The position numbers and the translations under genes were made by a program. The notes under the pieces are model-generated. The model saw only the letters and a list, made by a program, of their open reading frames with translations. It was not told where the DNA came from and made no database searches. A stretch of 64,000 nucleotides of DNA from Bacteroides cellulosilyticus (GTDB taxonomy: Bacteria > Bacteroidota > Bacteroidia > Bacteroidales > Bacteroidaceae), in assembly GCF_020091405.1 (NCBI RefSeq), contig NZ_CP081903.1, forward strand, positions 1,550,001 through 1,614,000, read 5' to 3'. This document shows, in pieces, positions 9,852 through 18,848 of this stretch; position 1 is the stretch's first letter, and the number at the start of each line of letters is the position of its first letter.

Positions 9852-12800
9852 TTAGTTCTTTATCTTATATTCACTCGGAGTACAATTCTTCAACTCTTTA
9901 AATACCCGACTAAAATATTGAGAAGAAGAGAAACCACTCATGTATGCTATCTGGGATATATTGTAATTTCCTGTTTCCAATAATTGTATAGCTCTCTTTA
10001 TTCTCATATCTTTTACAAGCTCAATGGGAGATACCCCCAAAATAGATTTCACCTTCTTATAGAAAACAGAACGTCCAATATTCATACTATCAGCCAAGTC
10101 TTCGATTTTGAAGTCAGAATCTTGAAGCCTTTCTTCCACAGCCTGAATGATTTTATGAATGAAGTCTTCATCATAAGAGGTTATTTGCGGTACCGACGGA
10201 GATAAGTTTTCCAAAATATCATCCTGATTTACCACAGGCTCTTTACCGGCAACAGGCAACACTTCTTTCATAAAGTGTTCACGCAATATGCTGCGTTGCT
10301 TTAATAATGAAGAAATGCGCGCACGTAAATACCCGGAACTGAATGGCTTTGTTATATAATCATCCGCCCCATATTCCAAACCTTTTATGCGGTCATCCAA
10401 CGTAGCTTTCGCCGATAATAAAACAAAAGGAATATGGCTTACATTATAGTCCTTCTTTACTTCTTCCAGCAATTCTATACCATCCAAACAAGGCATCATA
10501 ATATCACTGATAACCAAATCCGGAATTTTCGACTTGATTTTCTCCAGCCCTGTTTTCCCATTTTCAGCTTCAATCACGTGATAATCTTTCCGAAGTATAT
10601 TCACCATAAAATGTCTCAGTTCCTCATTATCTTCCACTACTAAAACCGACATACCTTCTGCTTCTTCATTATTTTGCGTTATGCCGGAATCCATCGGCAT
10701 TGAAGATTCGGAATCATTTAAAATGAACTCAACATTTTTATCGGACTCAAAAATCTCATGTTCTCCTGGCAGGGAAATAGAGAAAGTACTTCCATACCCC
10801 AGTTTACTATCCACCGTAATCGTCCCATGCAGCATATCAACCCATTCTTTTACCAAAGAAAGCCCGATACCGCTTGATAAGTTAGCGTCTGTCTGTCCCA
10901 AGGTTTCGAAACGTTTAAATAACATATCTATTTTATGCAATTCAATTCCATTTCCCTCATCTTTAACCTTAATAAGCAGATTCTTTTCTTTAAATTCAAG
11001 AATCAAATCAATATTCTTCCCATCCGGAGTATATTTAAAGGCATTTGACAGTAGATTAAACAATATTTTTTCCAGTTTATCCATATCTGTGTAAAGAGTA
11101 TAATTATCATAAGGACAAACAAAATGGAAATCGATATTCCGCTGATGGGCCAAGCCCGTAAAGTTATCATAGATTTTTTTAGACAGTGTTACAACGTCCG
11201 CCTGCTCAATATACAACTTCATTTTGTTGTTCTGTATCTTTCTGAAATCAAGCAATTGATTGATAAGACGCAGCATACGGTCAGTGTTCTTCTTTGCAAG
11301 CTGTATGTTTTCCTGTCCCTCATCACTTAATTTCTCCCGATTAATAATCTCTTCTATAGGGCTTGCAATTAAAGTTAGGGGAGTGCGCAATTCATGAGAT
11401 ATATCCGTAAAGAAACGAAGTTTCAAGTTGGTAAGTTGCTGTTCAAAGTCCACTTTCCGTCTCAAGTTAAATATATAAGCAAAAGTAGCAGAGATCGCCA
11501 GAATTACCACTACTATTAACGCTATATATAACAGCCATGCCCAGCCTGTCTCCCAGAAGATAGGTTTCACATGAATAGCCAGCTGTGCCGTATTTTCCAC
11601 CCAAAGCCCATCTCCATTCGTTGATTTCACTTCTAAAATAAAGTCTCCCGCCGGCAGATTCACCAAACTTGCCGTACGGCTATTTCCTATGTAGTTCCAT
11701 TCTTCATCTATATTTTTCAGCCGATAGGCATATTGCAAATGCCCCGAACCTGCAAAATCCAAAGCAGCAAAAGTAATTGAGACATTACGCTCATCCTTTT
11801 CCAGCGTTAATTCCCGATTGGTAACAGGAGAAGATCTTTCCTGTTTATAATTCTTTCGGGTCCTCACATCCGTGAAAACAATATGTGGAGCAAACGGGCT
11901 TTTTTTGAGTTTATCCAAATCCAAGTATAAAACTTCCCTGTTCAAAGCTACATACATTCCATTGTTTTTATCCCTGATGAATGGTATTTCAGACACGGCC
12001 AGATGAGAATGGAAATAAAAGCGATCATAAGTATCTATAGTATTCTCAACCGGATTATATTTACAGATATGATTCTCAAAATTAATCCACAACTCATTAT
12101 CTTTCCCTTCTGAAATAGTATAAGCCATATCGGAAGGCAATCCATTTAGTTTATTCAAATGGATAAATTCGATATTATCACATAGAAGGTCTTTAGAACT
12201 TACCAGATTTAGTCCACTACTATGAGTAACTACATAAATATCTCCTTTACGGCTTTCAAATACATATACTACATCATTATTACTAAGACTATTGGCACGT
12301 TTCGTTTCGCATTGATTCAGATTAAACTGTATTTTTTCCCATTGATCCGCATTTGTAGAAAAAGTCAGTAGCCCATCAGTGGTTCCCACCAGCATTATTC
12401 CTGCTGAAGTACAAAGCAGACTCCGCACCCTCAGATATTTGTTCTTGGGATAGAGTTCCAGTCCATTTTGATAATGCGCAAATTTCAGATTGGGAAAGCT
12501 GCCCTCCACTACATTCAATCCTCCCCCATACGTTCCAACCCAAATGTTTCCTTTTGTATCCTGACAAATAGAAAAAATAGCATCAGAACTCAATGAGTTT
12601 TTATCTTTCTCATTGTGTTTGAAATGATAAATCCGGAACTTTCCCGCTTCCGGAACTGCTACATAGATTCCTCCTGTCCTGCTACCCATCCATATCCTGT
12701 GCTGCTCATCCTCAAAAAAGCAATAGATATCCGCACCAAAAACAAGTTGCTTGTCTTTTACCAAATGCCCATCCCGGCTAAGATTACCGCAATACTCATG

Positions 12801-14171
12801 ATTATCATTGTAGATTTCTATTCTTTCACTTTTATCAGCCACCCATATTCTCTGTTTGGAATCAACAAACAACCCGCGTATCTTATCATTGTGCCCTGTA
12901 GAGAAGTAGCTGTAACTCTCATTTAAGAAGGTCAGCTGATCGACACCGGAATCACAGCTTAACCATATATTTTGCTGATTATCTATCAGAAATTTCCTCC
13001 CGGTTGCATGATAATATGTATGTTCTCCATTTATGTACGTATAGCCTTGCTCAAAAACATTCGTTATAGGATTGTAAAATGAAAATTCGCCATTTGGAGC
13101 CAATATCCATATACGTCCGTAATTATCCTCATGGATAAAAATATTCGCTTTTTCCTTTTGGCTCAAAGGATAATTTATAAAGCTAATGCTTTTCTGTTTT
13201 AAATCACACCGGATAACATTTTCCTTTCCGTTAATCATCCACAGTATGCCATTGTTTGAAAGTAAATGATAAGATGGCTGTATGTCAGGATGATTCTCAT
13301 TCACCAAAATGCTTTCTGCATGGTTGTTTTGAGTATCGTAGATGATTATACCCCGATTAGTCATAATACCCATTTTCGCATTAGGTAGTTCCAACAAGTC
13401 TATGATACCGTAATCAGTTTCTTTTATGGATATCTCTTTTATTCCTTCTTCCGGTGTATACGTTACCAATTCTCCATCCGGAGAAGACATATAAAGGATA
13501 TGATCAATACATATTGCATTATTAAAATTCCGGCTGTCCGATAATTCCCGTTTTCCATAGACAAAGCATCCTTTATCAGTCAATACCCATTCATTATCAT
13601 GAGCATCACGTACGACTGAATAAACACGGTTACCATGTTGCGGAACAGAACCGGAAGGAAGGAACATAACTCCTTTATCTTTTTTATACATGGCTTCATC
13701 AATACGCCATAAATTACCGTCAGAAGCTATTATCCATATGATCCCATTTGTCAATGGAATCATTTTCTCTACCAACTTGCATTCCTCTATCTGTGGATGA
13801 TAGACAAAAATATCATTGAATTTTTCCTGGCGCACATCAAATAGATAAACCTTATCATCGTATGTATGACACCACAAGGCATCATCGGCTCCTTTGACAA
13901 TGCTTACTAATCTATTGTATTTTAGTTTTGTATCATCTGTAGGATACGACTTATAATTCTTAAAAGTATATCCGTCAAACTTTTCCAGTCCATTCCATGT
14001 AGCCAACCAAATGTACCCATCATTATCCTGAAGCATATCCTGCACAATATTTTGTGACAAGCCATCTTCTATTGAATAATGCCGTACGTTGATCATCTCT
14101 TGTGCAGACAGTGCAGGAAGCAGATGACACCATATTATGGTCAGTAATAATTTTACTTTTGTATTCATCAT
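9852..14171 (-). CDS. Hybrid two-component system sensor/regulator (HTCS)
   Basis: A 1439-aa inner-membrane one-protein signalling system that senses a PUL oligosaccharide in the periplasm and activates transcription. A signal peptide (LLLTIIWCHLLPALSAQ) is followed by two-component beta-propeller repeats (IWLATWNGLEKFDGYTFKNY; IWVGTYGGGLNVV) and a Y_Y_Y domain (LQYAYRLKNIDEEWNYIGNS). A TM segment (AWLLYIALIVVVILAIS) leads to HisKA (SHELRTPL, His near residue 924) and HATPase (GNGIEL, SSGIGLSLVKEW). A receiver follows (LVVEDNEELRHFM; VISDIMMPCLDGIELL, Asp near 1221), then an AraC-type HTH in the last ~100 residues (IAYMSGFSSSQYFSRVFKEL). All catalytic motifs are present. It lies directly upstream of the GH95-SusC-SusD operon, which is its probable target. 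Confidence 0.96.
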   Translation of the reverse strand: MMNTKVKLLLTIIWCHLLPALSAQEMINVRHYSIEDGLSQNIVQDMLQDNDGYIWLATWNGLEKFDGYTFKNYKSYPTDDTKLKYNRLVSIVKGADDALWCHTYDDKVYLFDVRQEKFNDIFVYHPQIEECKLVEKMIPLTNGIIWIIASDGNLWRIDEAMYKKDKGVMFLPSGSVPQHGNRVYSVVRDAHDNEWVLTDKGCFVYGKRELSDSRNFNNAICIDHILYMSSPDGELVTYTPEEGIKEISIKETDYGIIDLLELPNAKMGIMTNRGIIIYDTQNNHAESILVNENHPDIQPSYHLLSNNGILWMINGKENVIRCDLKQKSISFINYPLSQKEKANIFIHEDNYGRIWILAPNGEFSFYNPITNVFEQGYTYINGEHTYYHATGRKFLIDNQQNIWLSCDSGVDQLTFLNESYSYFSTGHNDKIRGLFVDSKQRIWVADKSERIEIYNDNHEYCGNLSRDGHLVKDKQLVFGADIYCFFEDEQHRIWMGSRTGGIYVAVPEAGKFRIYHFKHNEKDKNSLSSDAIFSICQDTKGNIWVGTYGGGLNVVEGSFPNLKFAHYQNGLELYPKNKYLRVRSLLCTSAGIMLVGTTDGLLTFSTNADQWEKIQFNLNQCETKRANSLSNNDVVYVFESRKGDIYVVTHSSGLNLVSSKDLLCDNIEFIHLNKLNGLPSDMAYTISEGKDNELWINFENHICKYNPVENTIDTYDRFYFHSHLAVSEIPFIRDKNNGMYVALNREVLYLDLDKLKKSPFAPHIVFTDVRTRKNYKQERSSPVTNRELTLEKDERNVSITFAALDFAGSGHLQYAYRLKNIDEEWNYIGNSRTASLVNLPAGDFILEVKSTNGDGLWVENTAQLAIHVKPIFWETGWAWLLYIALIVVVILAISATFAYIFNLRRKVDFEQQLTNLKLRFFTDISHELRTPLTLIASPIEEIINREKLSDEGQENIQLAKKNTDRMLRLINQLLDFRKIQNNKMKLYIEQADVVTLSKKIYDNFTGLAHQRNIDFHFVCPYDNYTLYTDMDKLEKILFNLLSNAFKYTPDGKNIDLILEFKEKNLLIKVKDEGNGIELHKIDMLFKRFETLGQTDANLSSGIGLSLVKEWVDMLHGTITVDSKLGYGSTFSISLPGEHEIFESDKNVEFILNDSESSMPMDSGITQNNEEAEGMSVLVVEDNEELRHFMVNILRKDYHVIEAENGKTGLEKIKSKIPDLVISDIMMPCLDGIELLEEVKKDYNVSHIPFVLLSAKATLDDRIKGLEYGADDYITKPFSSGYLRARISSLLKQRSILREHFMKEVLPVAGKEPVVNQDDILENLSPSVPQITSYDEDFIHKIIQAVEERLQDSDFKIEDLADSMNIGRSVFYKKVKSILGVSPIELVKDMRIKRAIQLLETGNYNISQIAYMSGFSSSQYFSRVFKELKNCTPSEYKIKN

Positions 14172-14199
14172 AGTATAAGTAAGAAAGATTAATGTGGAG

Positions 14200-14207
14200 C
14201 AAATTTA
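14200..14207 (-). promoter_or_regulatory. -7 box of the HTCS gene
   Basis: TAAATTTG on the minus strand matches the Bacteroides -7 consensus TAnnTTTG exactly and lies about 30 bp upstream of the ATG at 14171. Confidence 0.55.
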
Positions 14208-14291
14208 TTCCTTTTTTGGAAATTACGGATGAAAATCTGTAATAAAGCATTCCGACTACCCAATTTGAAGAAACAAACTTATTCCTCCCCC

Positions 14292-14333
14292 CCCCAACAT
14301 CAAAGCTGCATTGCTATCGTTCAGTTCTTTCAT
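14292..14333 (-). pseudogene. Remnant of a DUF3836 gene C-terminus
   Basis: Minus-strand codons read MKELNDSNAALMLG, aligning with ALNDADATLMLAS at the C-terminus of the intact DUF3836 gene 0.7 kb away. Nothing of the rest of the gene is recognisable, and the remnant ends in a C9 run (14287-14295). I take it as debris from an older copy of the dispersed DUF3836 unit. Confidence 0.5.
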
Positions 14334-14554
14334 ATCCCGTCAACTGTCCTATTCATCGGCCTTTACACTGAAAGTACCCCTTCAGGGAATACTTTCAGCT
14401 TTCAGCCGTCACAATACACATTCCCATACTCCGTGTGCCGATGCACCACCCCTGCCTTCAGCAGTACCTGCCCGAAGCGCATGGTAGCGTTGTTCCAAGG
14501 ATTTTCATAGGTAAATCCTACTAACATCACTACCTTTATGTACCGATTTAGAAA
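14334..14554. other. Intergenic debris, no assignable gene
   Basis: Between the DUF3836 remnant and the tandem array. A minus-strand open frame of 67 codons (14402-14605) includes VVMLVGFTYENPWNNATMRF, but I do not recognise it and it runs into the repeat array, so it is not called a gene. Confidence 0.4.
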
Positions 14555-14642
14555 CGACTGACTGGAGTCATTCACTCGAACAACTTCAGTCGGCCGATCT
14601 ACCAACTCCAGTCACTCATCCGGCTGACTCTAGTGGTTCACT
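14555..14642. repeat. Degenerate tandem array, four 22-bp units
   Basis: Four consecutive units of exactly 22 bp begin at 14555, 14577, 14599 and 14621. Each carries a short dyad at the same phase: GACTGGAGTC, AACTTCAGTC, AACTCCAGTC, GACTCTAGTG. Flanks are only loosely conserved (CGnC at the start, TCACT at the end of two). The array ends 61 bp upstream of the HU-like pseudogene start. Confidence 0.6.
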
Positions 14643-14703
14643 TTTAAAACAACACCTTTGGGTCAACAAGCATATACATTTAAAGCATTAAGATACAAGC
14701 ATT

Positions 14704-14866
14704 ATGGCAATAGTTTACGACTGGTACGAGAATCCCCCAAATAAACCTGAAAGCATTTTCCCCCGACACGAAAACGGTGAAACGTGCCATCGGCAACACC
14801 CGGCTGCACAAGATTGTAGTGGTATATAAAGGAATGGAAATGCGGGTGTGCGAGGAAATGACCTGA
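14704..14866 (+). pseudogene. HU-like DNA-binding protein gene, internally deleted
   Basis: The frame opens with MAIVYDWYENPPNKP, the usual N-terminus of long Bacteroides HU/IHF-like proteins. A different frame downstream reads TVKRAIGNTRLHKIVVVYKG then MEMRVCEEMT and a stop at 14864-14866, the usual C-terminus of such proteins. Intact members are well over 100 residues, so the central HU body has been lost and the two ends are out of frame. It probably makes no functional protein. Such genes are common near mobile or variable Bacteroides loci. Confidence 0.7.
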
Positions 14867-14867
14867 T

Positions 14868-14901
14868 TCGCCTGAAAGAACCTTCCTTGTCCTTCAGGCG
14901 A
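14868..14901 (+). terminator. Hairpin after HU-like remnant
   Basis: A perfect 9-bp stem TCGCCTGAA / TTCAGGCGA follows the stop codon at 14866 immediately. There is no clear U tract, so termination is weakly supported. Confidence 0.4.
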
Positions 14902-15011
14902 CAGTTTCAGCGGAAAAGCCGATGAATAAAGACAAGTATGAAGCCAGTAAACAACTCATTTTTAGTAAAACCAGTAACCCAAGTACACCAAAACAAACCC
15001 TGACAAAAAAA

Positions 15012-15045
15012 CCGGATACCAGAGAAATGCGTTCTCTGTATCCGG
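15012..15045 (-). terminator. Terminator of DUF3836 gene
   Basis: The stem CCGGATACCAGAGAA / TTCTCTGTATCCGG is followed on the minus strand by a run of T (complement of A 15005-15011). A nearly identical hairpin follows the copy at 28486. Confidence 0.8.
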
Positions 15046-15066
15046 CTCCCGATAGTGCCTATACTT

Positions 15067-15492
15067 TTATTTTGTACTTGCCAGCATCAAAGTTGCATCA
15101 GCATCGTTCAAAGCGTAAATGCTCTTTTGAATGTTGCTGTCGTAAGCATTGCTCTTAGAGTTCCAACGGGCGTAGTTTACTGCAATTTCATTGTTACTGT
15201 ACTCTACATTCATTTTGAAGTAAGGAACCCAAGCTTCTTTTACGCTGTCCCACTTGGAAGCTTCCTTGCTGACTACGCGGTTTTCGTTATCGTAAGTATA
15301 CGTGTAACGGAGGTGGCGGAACAAGTGACCGTCTTCGTTCTTAAAGATGGTCTTCGCGGTCATCAGTTCACCGGTCATCTCTTCATTCTTTACGTACTGG
15401 GTAGGATTGCTTGCACTTGCAGAGAAGTTCATTACACTTGCCATTACTACTACCATCATTACCACTGCTTTAGAAATTAAGTTCGTTTTCAT
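15067..15492 (-). CDS. DUF3836 family exported protein, copy 1
   Basis: A 141-aa protein of unknown function. The signal peptide (MKTNLISKAVVMMVVVMASV, cut after SASA) predicts export to the periplasm or beyond. The mature part is strand-rich, with FRHLRYTYTYDNENRV and WVPYFKMNVEYSNNEIAVNY, typical of DUF3836. Copies 2, 3 and 4 in this window are nearly identical over the gene and ~170 bp upstream. It is monocistronic, with its own terminator and a conserved promoter/dyad module. An alternative in-frame upstream extension exists in other copies, but MKTNL is preferred because the signal peptide starts there. Confidence 0.9.
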   Translation of the reverse strand: MKTNLISKAVVMMVVVMASVMNFSASASNPTQYVKNEEMTGELMTAKTIFKNEDGHLFRHLRYTYTYDNENRVVSKEASKWDSVKEAWVPYFKMNVEYSNNEIAVNYARWNSKSNAYDSNIQKSIYALNDADATLMLASTK

Positions 15493-15568
15493 AATCGTTA
15501 TTTTTTTATTGTTATTACTTCTTGATTTTTAAAAGGAAGTCTTTGTCAACCGCCTTCGACTATATATA

Positions 15569-15666
15569 GTCAATTGCCGTGCCAAAGCAATAAAACACTG
15601 ATTATCAACGATTATTCACTTTTAAGTAGTGTTCATTAACGAACAAGTGTCCGCACAAAAGCGGAC
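15569..15666 (-). promoter_or_regulatory. DUF3836 promoter module, copy 1
   Basis: On the minus strand TGGCACGGCAATTGAC (15584-15569) resembles a sigma-54 -24/-12 element, with TTGA for TTGC. A dyad, CGAAC-AAGT-GTCCG (15640-15653), lies 56 bp upstream. It is flanked by GTTC (15631) and GCGGAC (15661-15666). The spacing is the same in all four copies. An alternative housekeeping -7 (TATAGTCG) is much weaker. Confidence 0.5.
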
Positions 15667-15698
15667 AAATCAAGAATAGGAGAATATGAATCGTACAA

Positions 15699-16136
15699 TT
15701 AATATTGCTGTATATACGTATCCAAACAATCCGTAGCCGATAACGCTAATTTTCCTTTTATACGTTGCTTTGCCTTCAGCACCGAACGGGGAGTTATATT
15801 GAAGAGAACTGCAATAGCCTTATTACCCAACCGGGCACGAACCAGATAGCATAACTTCAATTCCTGCATACTCAGTCCATATGAAGATAACGTCTCCGAC
15901 AGGCAATCACCATACAGCATATCAATGACAGTAAACAGATTCGCCCACTCAGCCTCATCCCGGACAAGTCCGTAAGACGGATGCTGATGAAGACGAAGCA
16001 ATTGCCCCATAGACACAAGTAGGGAAGAAGAACATTCAGCCAGTGCCGAGGCATTCTGATAGTCTTTCAGTTGTTTAGTCAGTTGTTTATTGCGGAATAA
16101 CAGACAGGCATTCCAGTTATCATGATAAGTTTCCAT
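15699..16136 (-). CDS. Small LuxR-like HTH protein
   Basis: A 145-aa protein. The first half is helical. The second half (LSMQELKLCYLVRARLGNKA then IAVLFNITPRSVLKAKQRIK) is a LuxR/sigma-region-4-like HTH. It is related to the C-terminal output domain of the large TPR regulator at 52326-53972 (DDLRYCCMVKMQLSQSGMAQ), but lacks the TPR and TM parts. No signal peptide or TM segment, so it is a cytoplasmic DNA-binding candidate. It starts 53 bp after the O-antigen-ligase-like gene and may be the last gene of the exported-peptide operon. Its target is unknown; the DUF3836 module downstream is close by. Confidence 0.7.
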   Translation of the reverse strand: METYHDNWNACLLFRNKQLTKQLKDYQNASALAECSSSLLVSMGQLLRLHQHPSYGLVRDEAEWANLFTVIDMLYGDCLSETLSSYGLSMQELKLCYLVRARLGNKAIAVLFNITPRSVLKAKQRIKGKLALSATDCLDTYIQQY

Positions 16137-16189
16137 ATTCTATTTCTCGTTCTTTTATGTTCCATATAATTTGCATTCTCAATGCCGCC

Positions 16190-17905
16190 TCACTCTTCCG
16201 ATTCAACGTCATCAGAACGTATAATACTACTCCCGGTATCCCAATTCTCCGCAATCTCCTCCACTTCCCTGCGCATCTCTTCAATAGCTGTAGAATAAAC
16301 CTTGGGCTTCCGATTCAGCACATTCCATTTCATATCCCCGAACTTGTCTTTATCCCGATAGTCCGGCTCGGAATAAAGCTTAGCCAACAGATAGTAAGGA
16401 TAGATTCTACCCGGCAGGCGACTAACAGAAATAAGAAAAAAAGCCTCGGCACATTTATATTCATGTAACGCCTGGCAGTTCTTACCCATAATATTCAATA
16501 TCATCGGATCATTGCTATACAACCGTGCCTGATCCAAATATTCAAAAGATTCGTCATAGCGACCGGATTTATGCAGACTATGCCCATATTCAAACAAGAA
16601 TGCACCCTTCTTCCTCAAAGACGGATAAAGCTTTTCATAAGCCCTGTTGGCAGCTTCGTAAGCCCCCGAGCGATAGAGTATTCTCGCATTCACCCAATCC
16701 CGGCAGGCATCTCTTTCTTGTGTCCATTTTTCCGCATAACCTCCGAGCCACACCACCAGACAAACACACAGAACAAGATACTTGCCAATTACATCACCTA
16801 TCCCACAGGCAAGAAGCAGACATATAGCAGTTACGATGAAAGCCGGAAGATGCAACGGATAGGAAGAAAAAGAAAATACAAGCAGGGAAATAAGGGCTCC
16901 ACAGATACCATAACGGCGGAGCTTCACTCCTATCCAAAGACAACCAAAGATTACAAACAGCACCAGTATACACATAGCGACACCATACGTCAGGGCAAAC
17001 TCCATATACTCATTAAATGCATATTCAGGACTTCCTGCCACACGTTCTTCCCAAGAAGCATAGTTCCCTGAGGCAAAATATAAACTTTGAGCCTCGCCAT
17101 AAGCACAAGCGAATCCGGTAGGGCATCCCCACGGATGAGCAGCAATAGCCCGGCAAGTTATCTTCCACATGAACAGACGGCCCAATGCAGAATCGGGTTT
17201 CAAAAAGAACATCCCGGCAGCAGCCAGCGACAGAAGCAAAAATATTCCGGCTCCCCATAAAACATAACGCTTCTTGTAGCGACGCCACAATATACTCCAT
17301 TTTCGTTTGTCACGATGCATATATGCCACCCAAGCACAGCTTATTGCCGCAGCTACCCAAGCAGAGCGGCTCATGGTGGAAGGTAATACGCAAAGAATAA
17401 GCATACCCGACACGGCAGCCGTACCTTTTTCTATTTTATAGCGCGCAGGCATCCCTTTCCAACCACAAATGCGCAGATACAGATGAAGGCATACAGGCAG
17501 CGCCATTGCCAGATAACCCGCATACGGACCGGGATTGAAAAAAGAACCTATAAGTGCATAACGTGAATGACCGGAAACAGAAAATCCATAAAGCTGGCAC
17601 AATCCCCACACTGCCTCAACACTTCCCAAAATAACTAAACTCCACGCCACATAAGCATAAAAATGCCGGAACTCCAAAGCATCTTCCCTGTAAGCCTTTC
17701 CGAACAACTGCAGGAAAGAAGCAATAAGAATGCATCCGGAAGAAAACAACACAGCCTTTCCTAACCAGACCCATTGCCCAACAGTTTCTCCGGAAGGAAG
17801 TTCGGGAGTTGTCGCACAAGCAAGACTCTGTAAGGAACATACAGCCGCAAACAACAGTAAGACCATTACTGCTGTCTTTATTTTATAAGTTTGTATTTTT
17901 CCCAT
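16190..17905 (-). CDS. O-antigen-ligase-like (Wzy_C) membrane protein with C-terminal TPR
   Basis: A 571-aa polytopic inner-membrane protein. About ten hydrophobic segments cover residues 1-390, with the family motif region ALIGSFFNPGPYAGYLAMAL and a short periplasmic stretch (SRSAWVAAAISCAW). The last ~180 residues form TPR-like helices (ALHEYKCAEAFFLISVSRLP). Known Wzy_C proteins ligate or polymerise polyprenyl-linked glycans, but some Wzy_C homologues glycosylate proteins. Here it lies 34 bp downstream of a signal peptidase in an exported-peptide operon, not in a polysaccharide cluster. Transfer of a glycan to the Ser/Thr-rich exported protein at 23655 is a possible role (inference). Confidence 0.8.
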   Translation of the reverse strand: MGKIQTYKIKTAVMVLLLFAAVCSLQSLACATTPELPSGETVGQWVWLGKAVLFSSGCILIASFLQLFGKAYREDALEFRHFYAYVAWSLVILGSVEAVWGLCQLYGFSVSGHSRYALIGSFFNPGPYAGYLAMALPVCLHLYLRICGWKGMPARYKIEKGTAAVSGMLILCVLPSTMSRSAWVAAAISCAWVAYMHRDKRKWSILWRRYKKRYVLWGAGIFLLLSLAAAGMFFLKPDSALGRLFMWKITCRAIAAHPWGCPTGFACAYGEAQSLYFASGNYASWEERVAGSPEYAFNEYMEFALTYGVAMCILVLFVIFGCLWIGVKLRRYGICGALISLLVFSFSSYPLHLPAFIVTAICLLLACGIGDVIGKYLVLCVCLVVWLGGYAEKWTQERDACRDWVNARILYRSGAYEAANRAYEKLYPSLRKKGAFLFEYGHSLHKSGRYDESFEYLDQARLYSNDPMILNIMGKNCQALHEYKCAEAFFLISVSRLPGRIYPYYLLAKLYSEPDYRDKDKFGDMKWNVLNRKPKVYSTAIEEMRREVEEIAENWDTGSSIIRSDDVESEE

Positions 17906-17939
17906 CTTCTTACATTAGCCAGCTCTTTTCTTTATCATC

Positions 17940-18848
17940 TCATTCTATCTTTTTAAATGTCCTATCCCATCGAACCTTACCCGCACCCCTATCCACCGAC
18001 TTCCAGATCCGGACAACCTTACCCACAATAAAAGGTTCCGGAAGCAAGCCCCAATAACGGGAATCTTGAGAATTCATAACCTTATCGCCTGCAACGAAAT
18101 AATAGTTCTCTTTAAAACGGTAAGTATGGATCACACTGTCGTTCAGGAAAACCGTATCACTATGCAGGAAAAGTTTCTTTCTTTGTTCCCATTCTATCGC
18201 ATTCCGATATAGGACAGCATGTTTAGGATTCATCTCTATCTCATCTCCTTTTGCAGGAAGATAGAGAGGACCAAAACACACGATATTCCAGTTCACCAAT
18301 CCATTATAAGGATACCCACTCATCACTATTCCATAATCTTTTTCCCTGCCATTTGCTACCATACGCATCAGTGCATCCTGTGACTCCACATTTCCCAACG
18401 ACGTTTCACAACCACTCACCCGGTAGTGAGCCTTCTTGATCTCAAACGTATCCCCCGGCAAAGCCACACATCGCTTTACATAGTAAGACATCAAGTTCAG
18501 GCCTATACTGTCCCATTGTGCAGGATAGGGAAAATTAAAAACCAACACATCATTCCGCCGTATCCTTCCCAATCCCGGCAGACGGGTAATCTTGACCTCT
18601 TTCCCTTCAAGAGCATCCCAAATATTAAAAATGCGTCCACCCATCACCCATTTATTCACCAAGATATTATCTCCGGCAAGCAGGGCAGGCTCCATTGAGT
18701 CGGAAGGAATCTTGAAAGTAGCGATACTGGTCACCTGAAGCAGTATCCATATCACCACTACTCCAAAAGCTATCAGGAACAGGTTGAGGAGCTTATCGAC
18801 AACCCAAGACACCCCCTTCTTTTTCTTACCAGAACTGTTGTTTTCCAT
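17940..18848 (-). CDS. Signal peptidase I (S26), first of two
   Basis: A 302-aa type I leader peptidase anchored by one N-terminal TM segment (LLNLFLIAFGVVVIWILLQV). Catalytic Ser is in IPSDSMEPALLAGD (Ser51), general-base Lys in YYVKRCVALPGDT (Lys125). The C-terminal box is GDKVMNSQDSRYWGLLPEPF. I choose the internal MENNS start because the frame from 18881 adds 11 hydrophilic residues inside the upstream gene; either start overlaps that gene, which suggests translational coupling. A dedicated signal peptidase beside small exported peptides suggests it processes them; it is probably not the housekeeping LepB. Confidence 0.9.
   Translation of the reverse strand: MENNSSGKKKKGVSWVVDKLLNLFLIAFGVVVIWILLQVTSIATFKIPSDSMEPALLAGDNILVNKWVMGGRIFNIWDALEGKEVKITRLPGLGRIRRNDVLVFNFPYPAQWDSIGLNLMSYYVKRCVALPGDTFEIKKAHYRVSGCETSLGNVESQDALMRMVANGREKDYGIVMSGYPYNGLVNWNIVCFGPLYLPAKGDEIEMNPKHAVLYRNAIEWEQRKKLFLHSDTVFLNDSVIHTYRFKENYYFVAGDKVMNSQDSRYWGLLPEPFIVGKVVRIWKSVDRGAGKVRWDRTFKKIE

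Noticed and set aside
14287..14295. C9 homopolymer, possible phase-variation tract
   Set aside because: It lies in the remains of a DUF3836 gene with no open frame or promoter to switch.
14402..14605. Minus-strand 67-codon frame
   Set aside because: Unrecognised, and it runs through the periodic array. No promoter or signal supports it.
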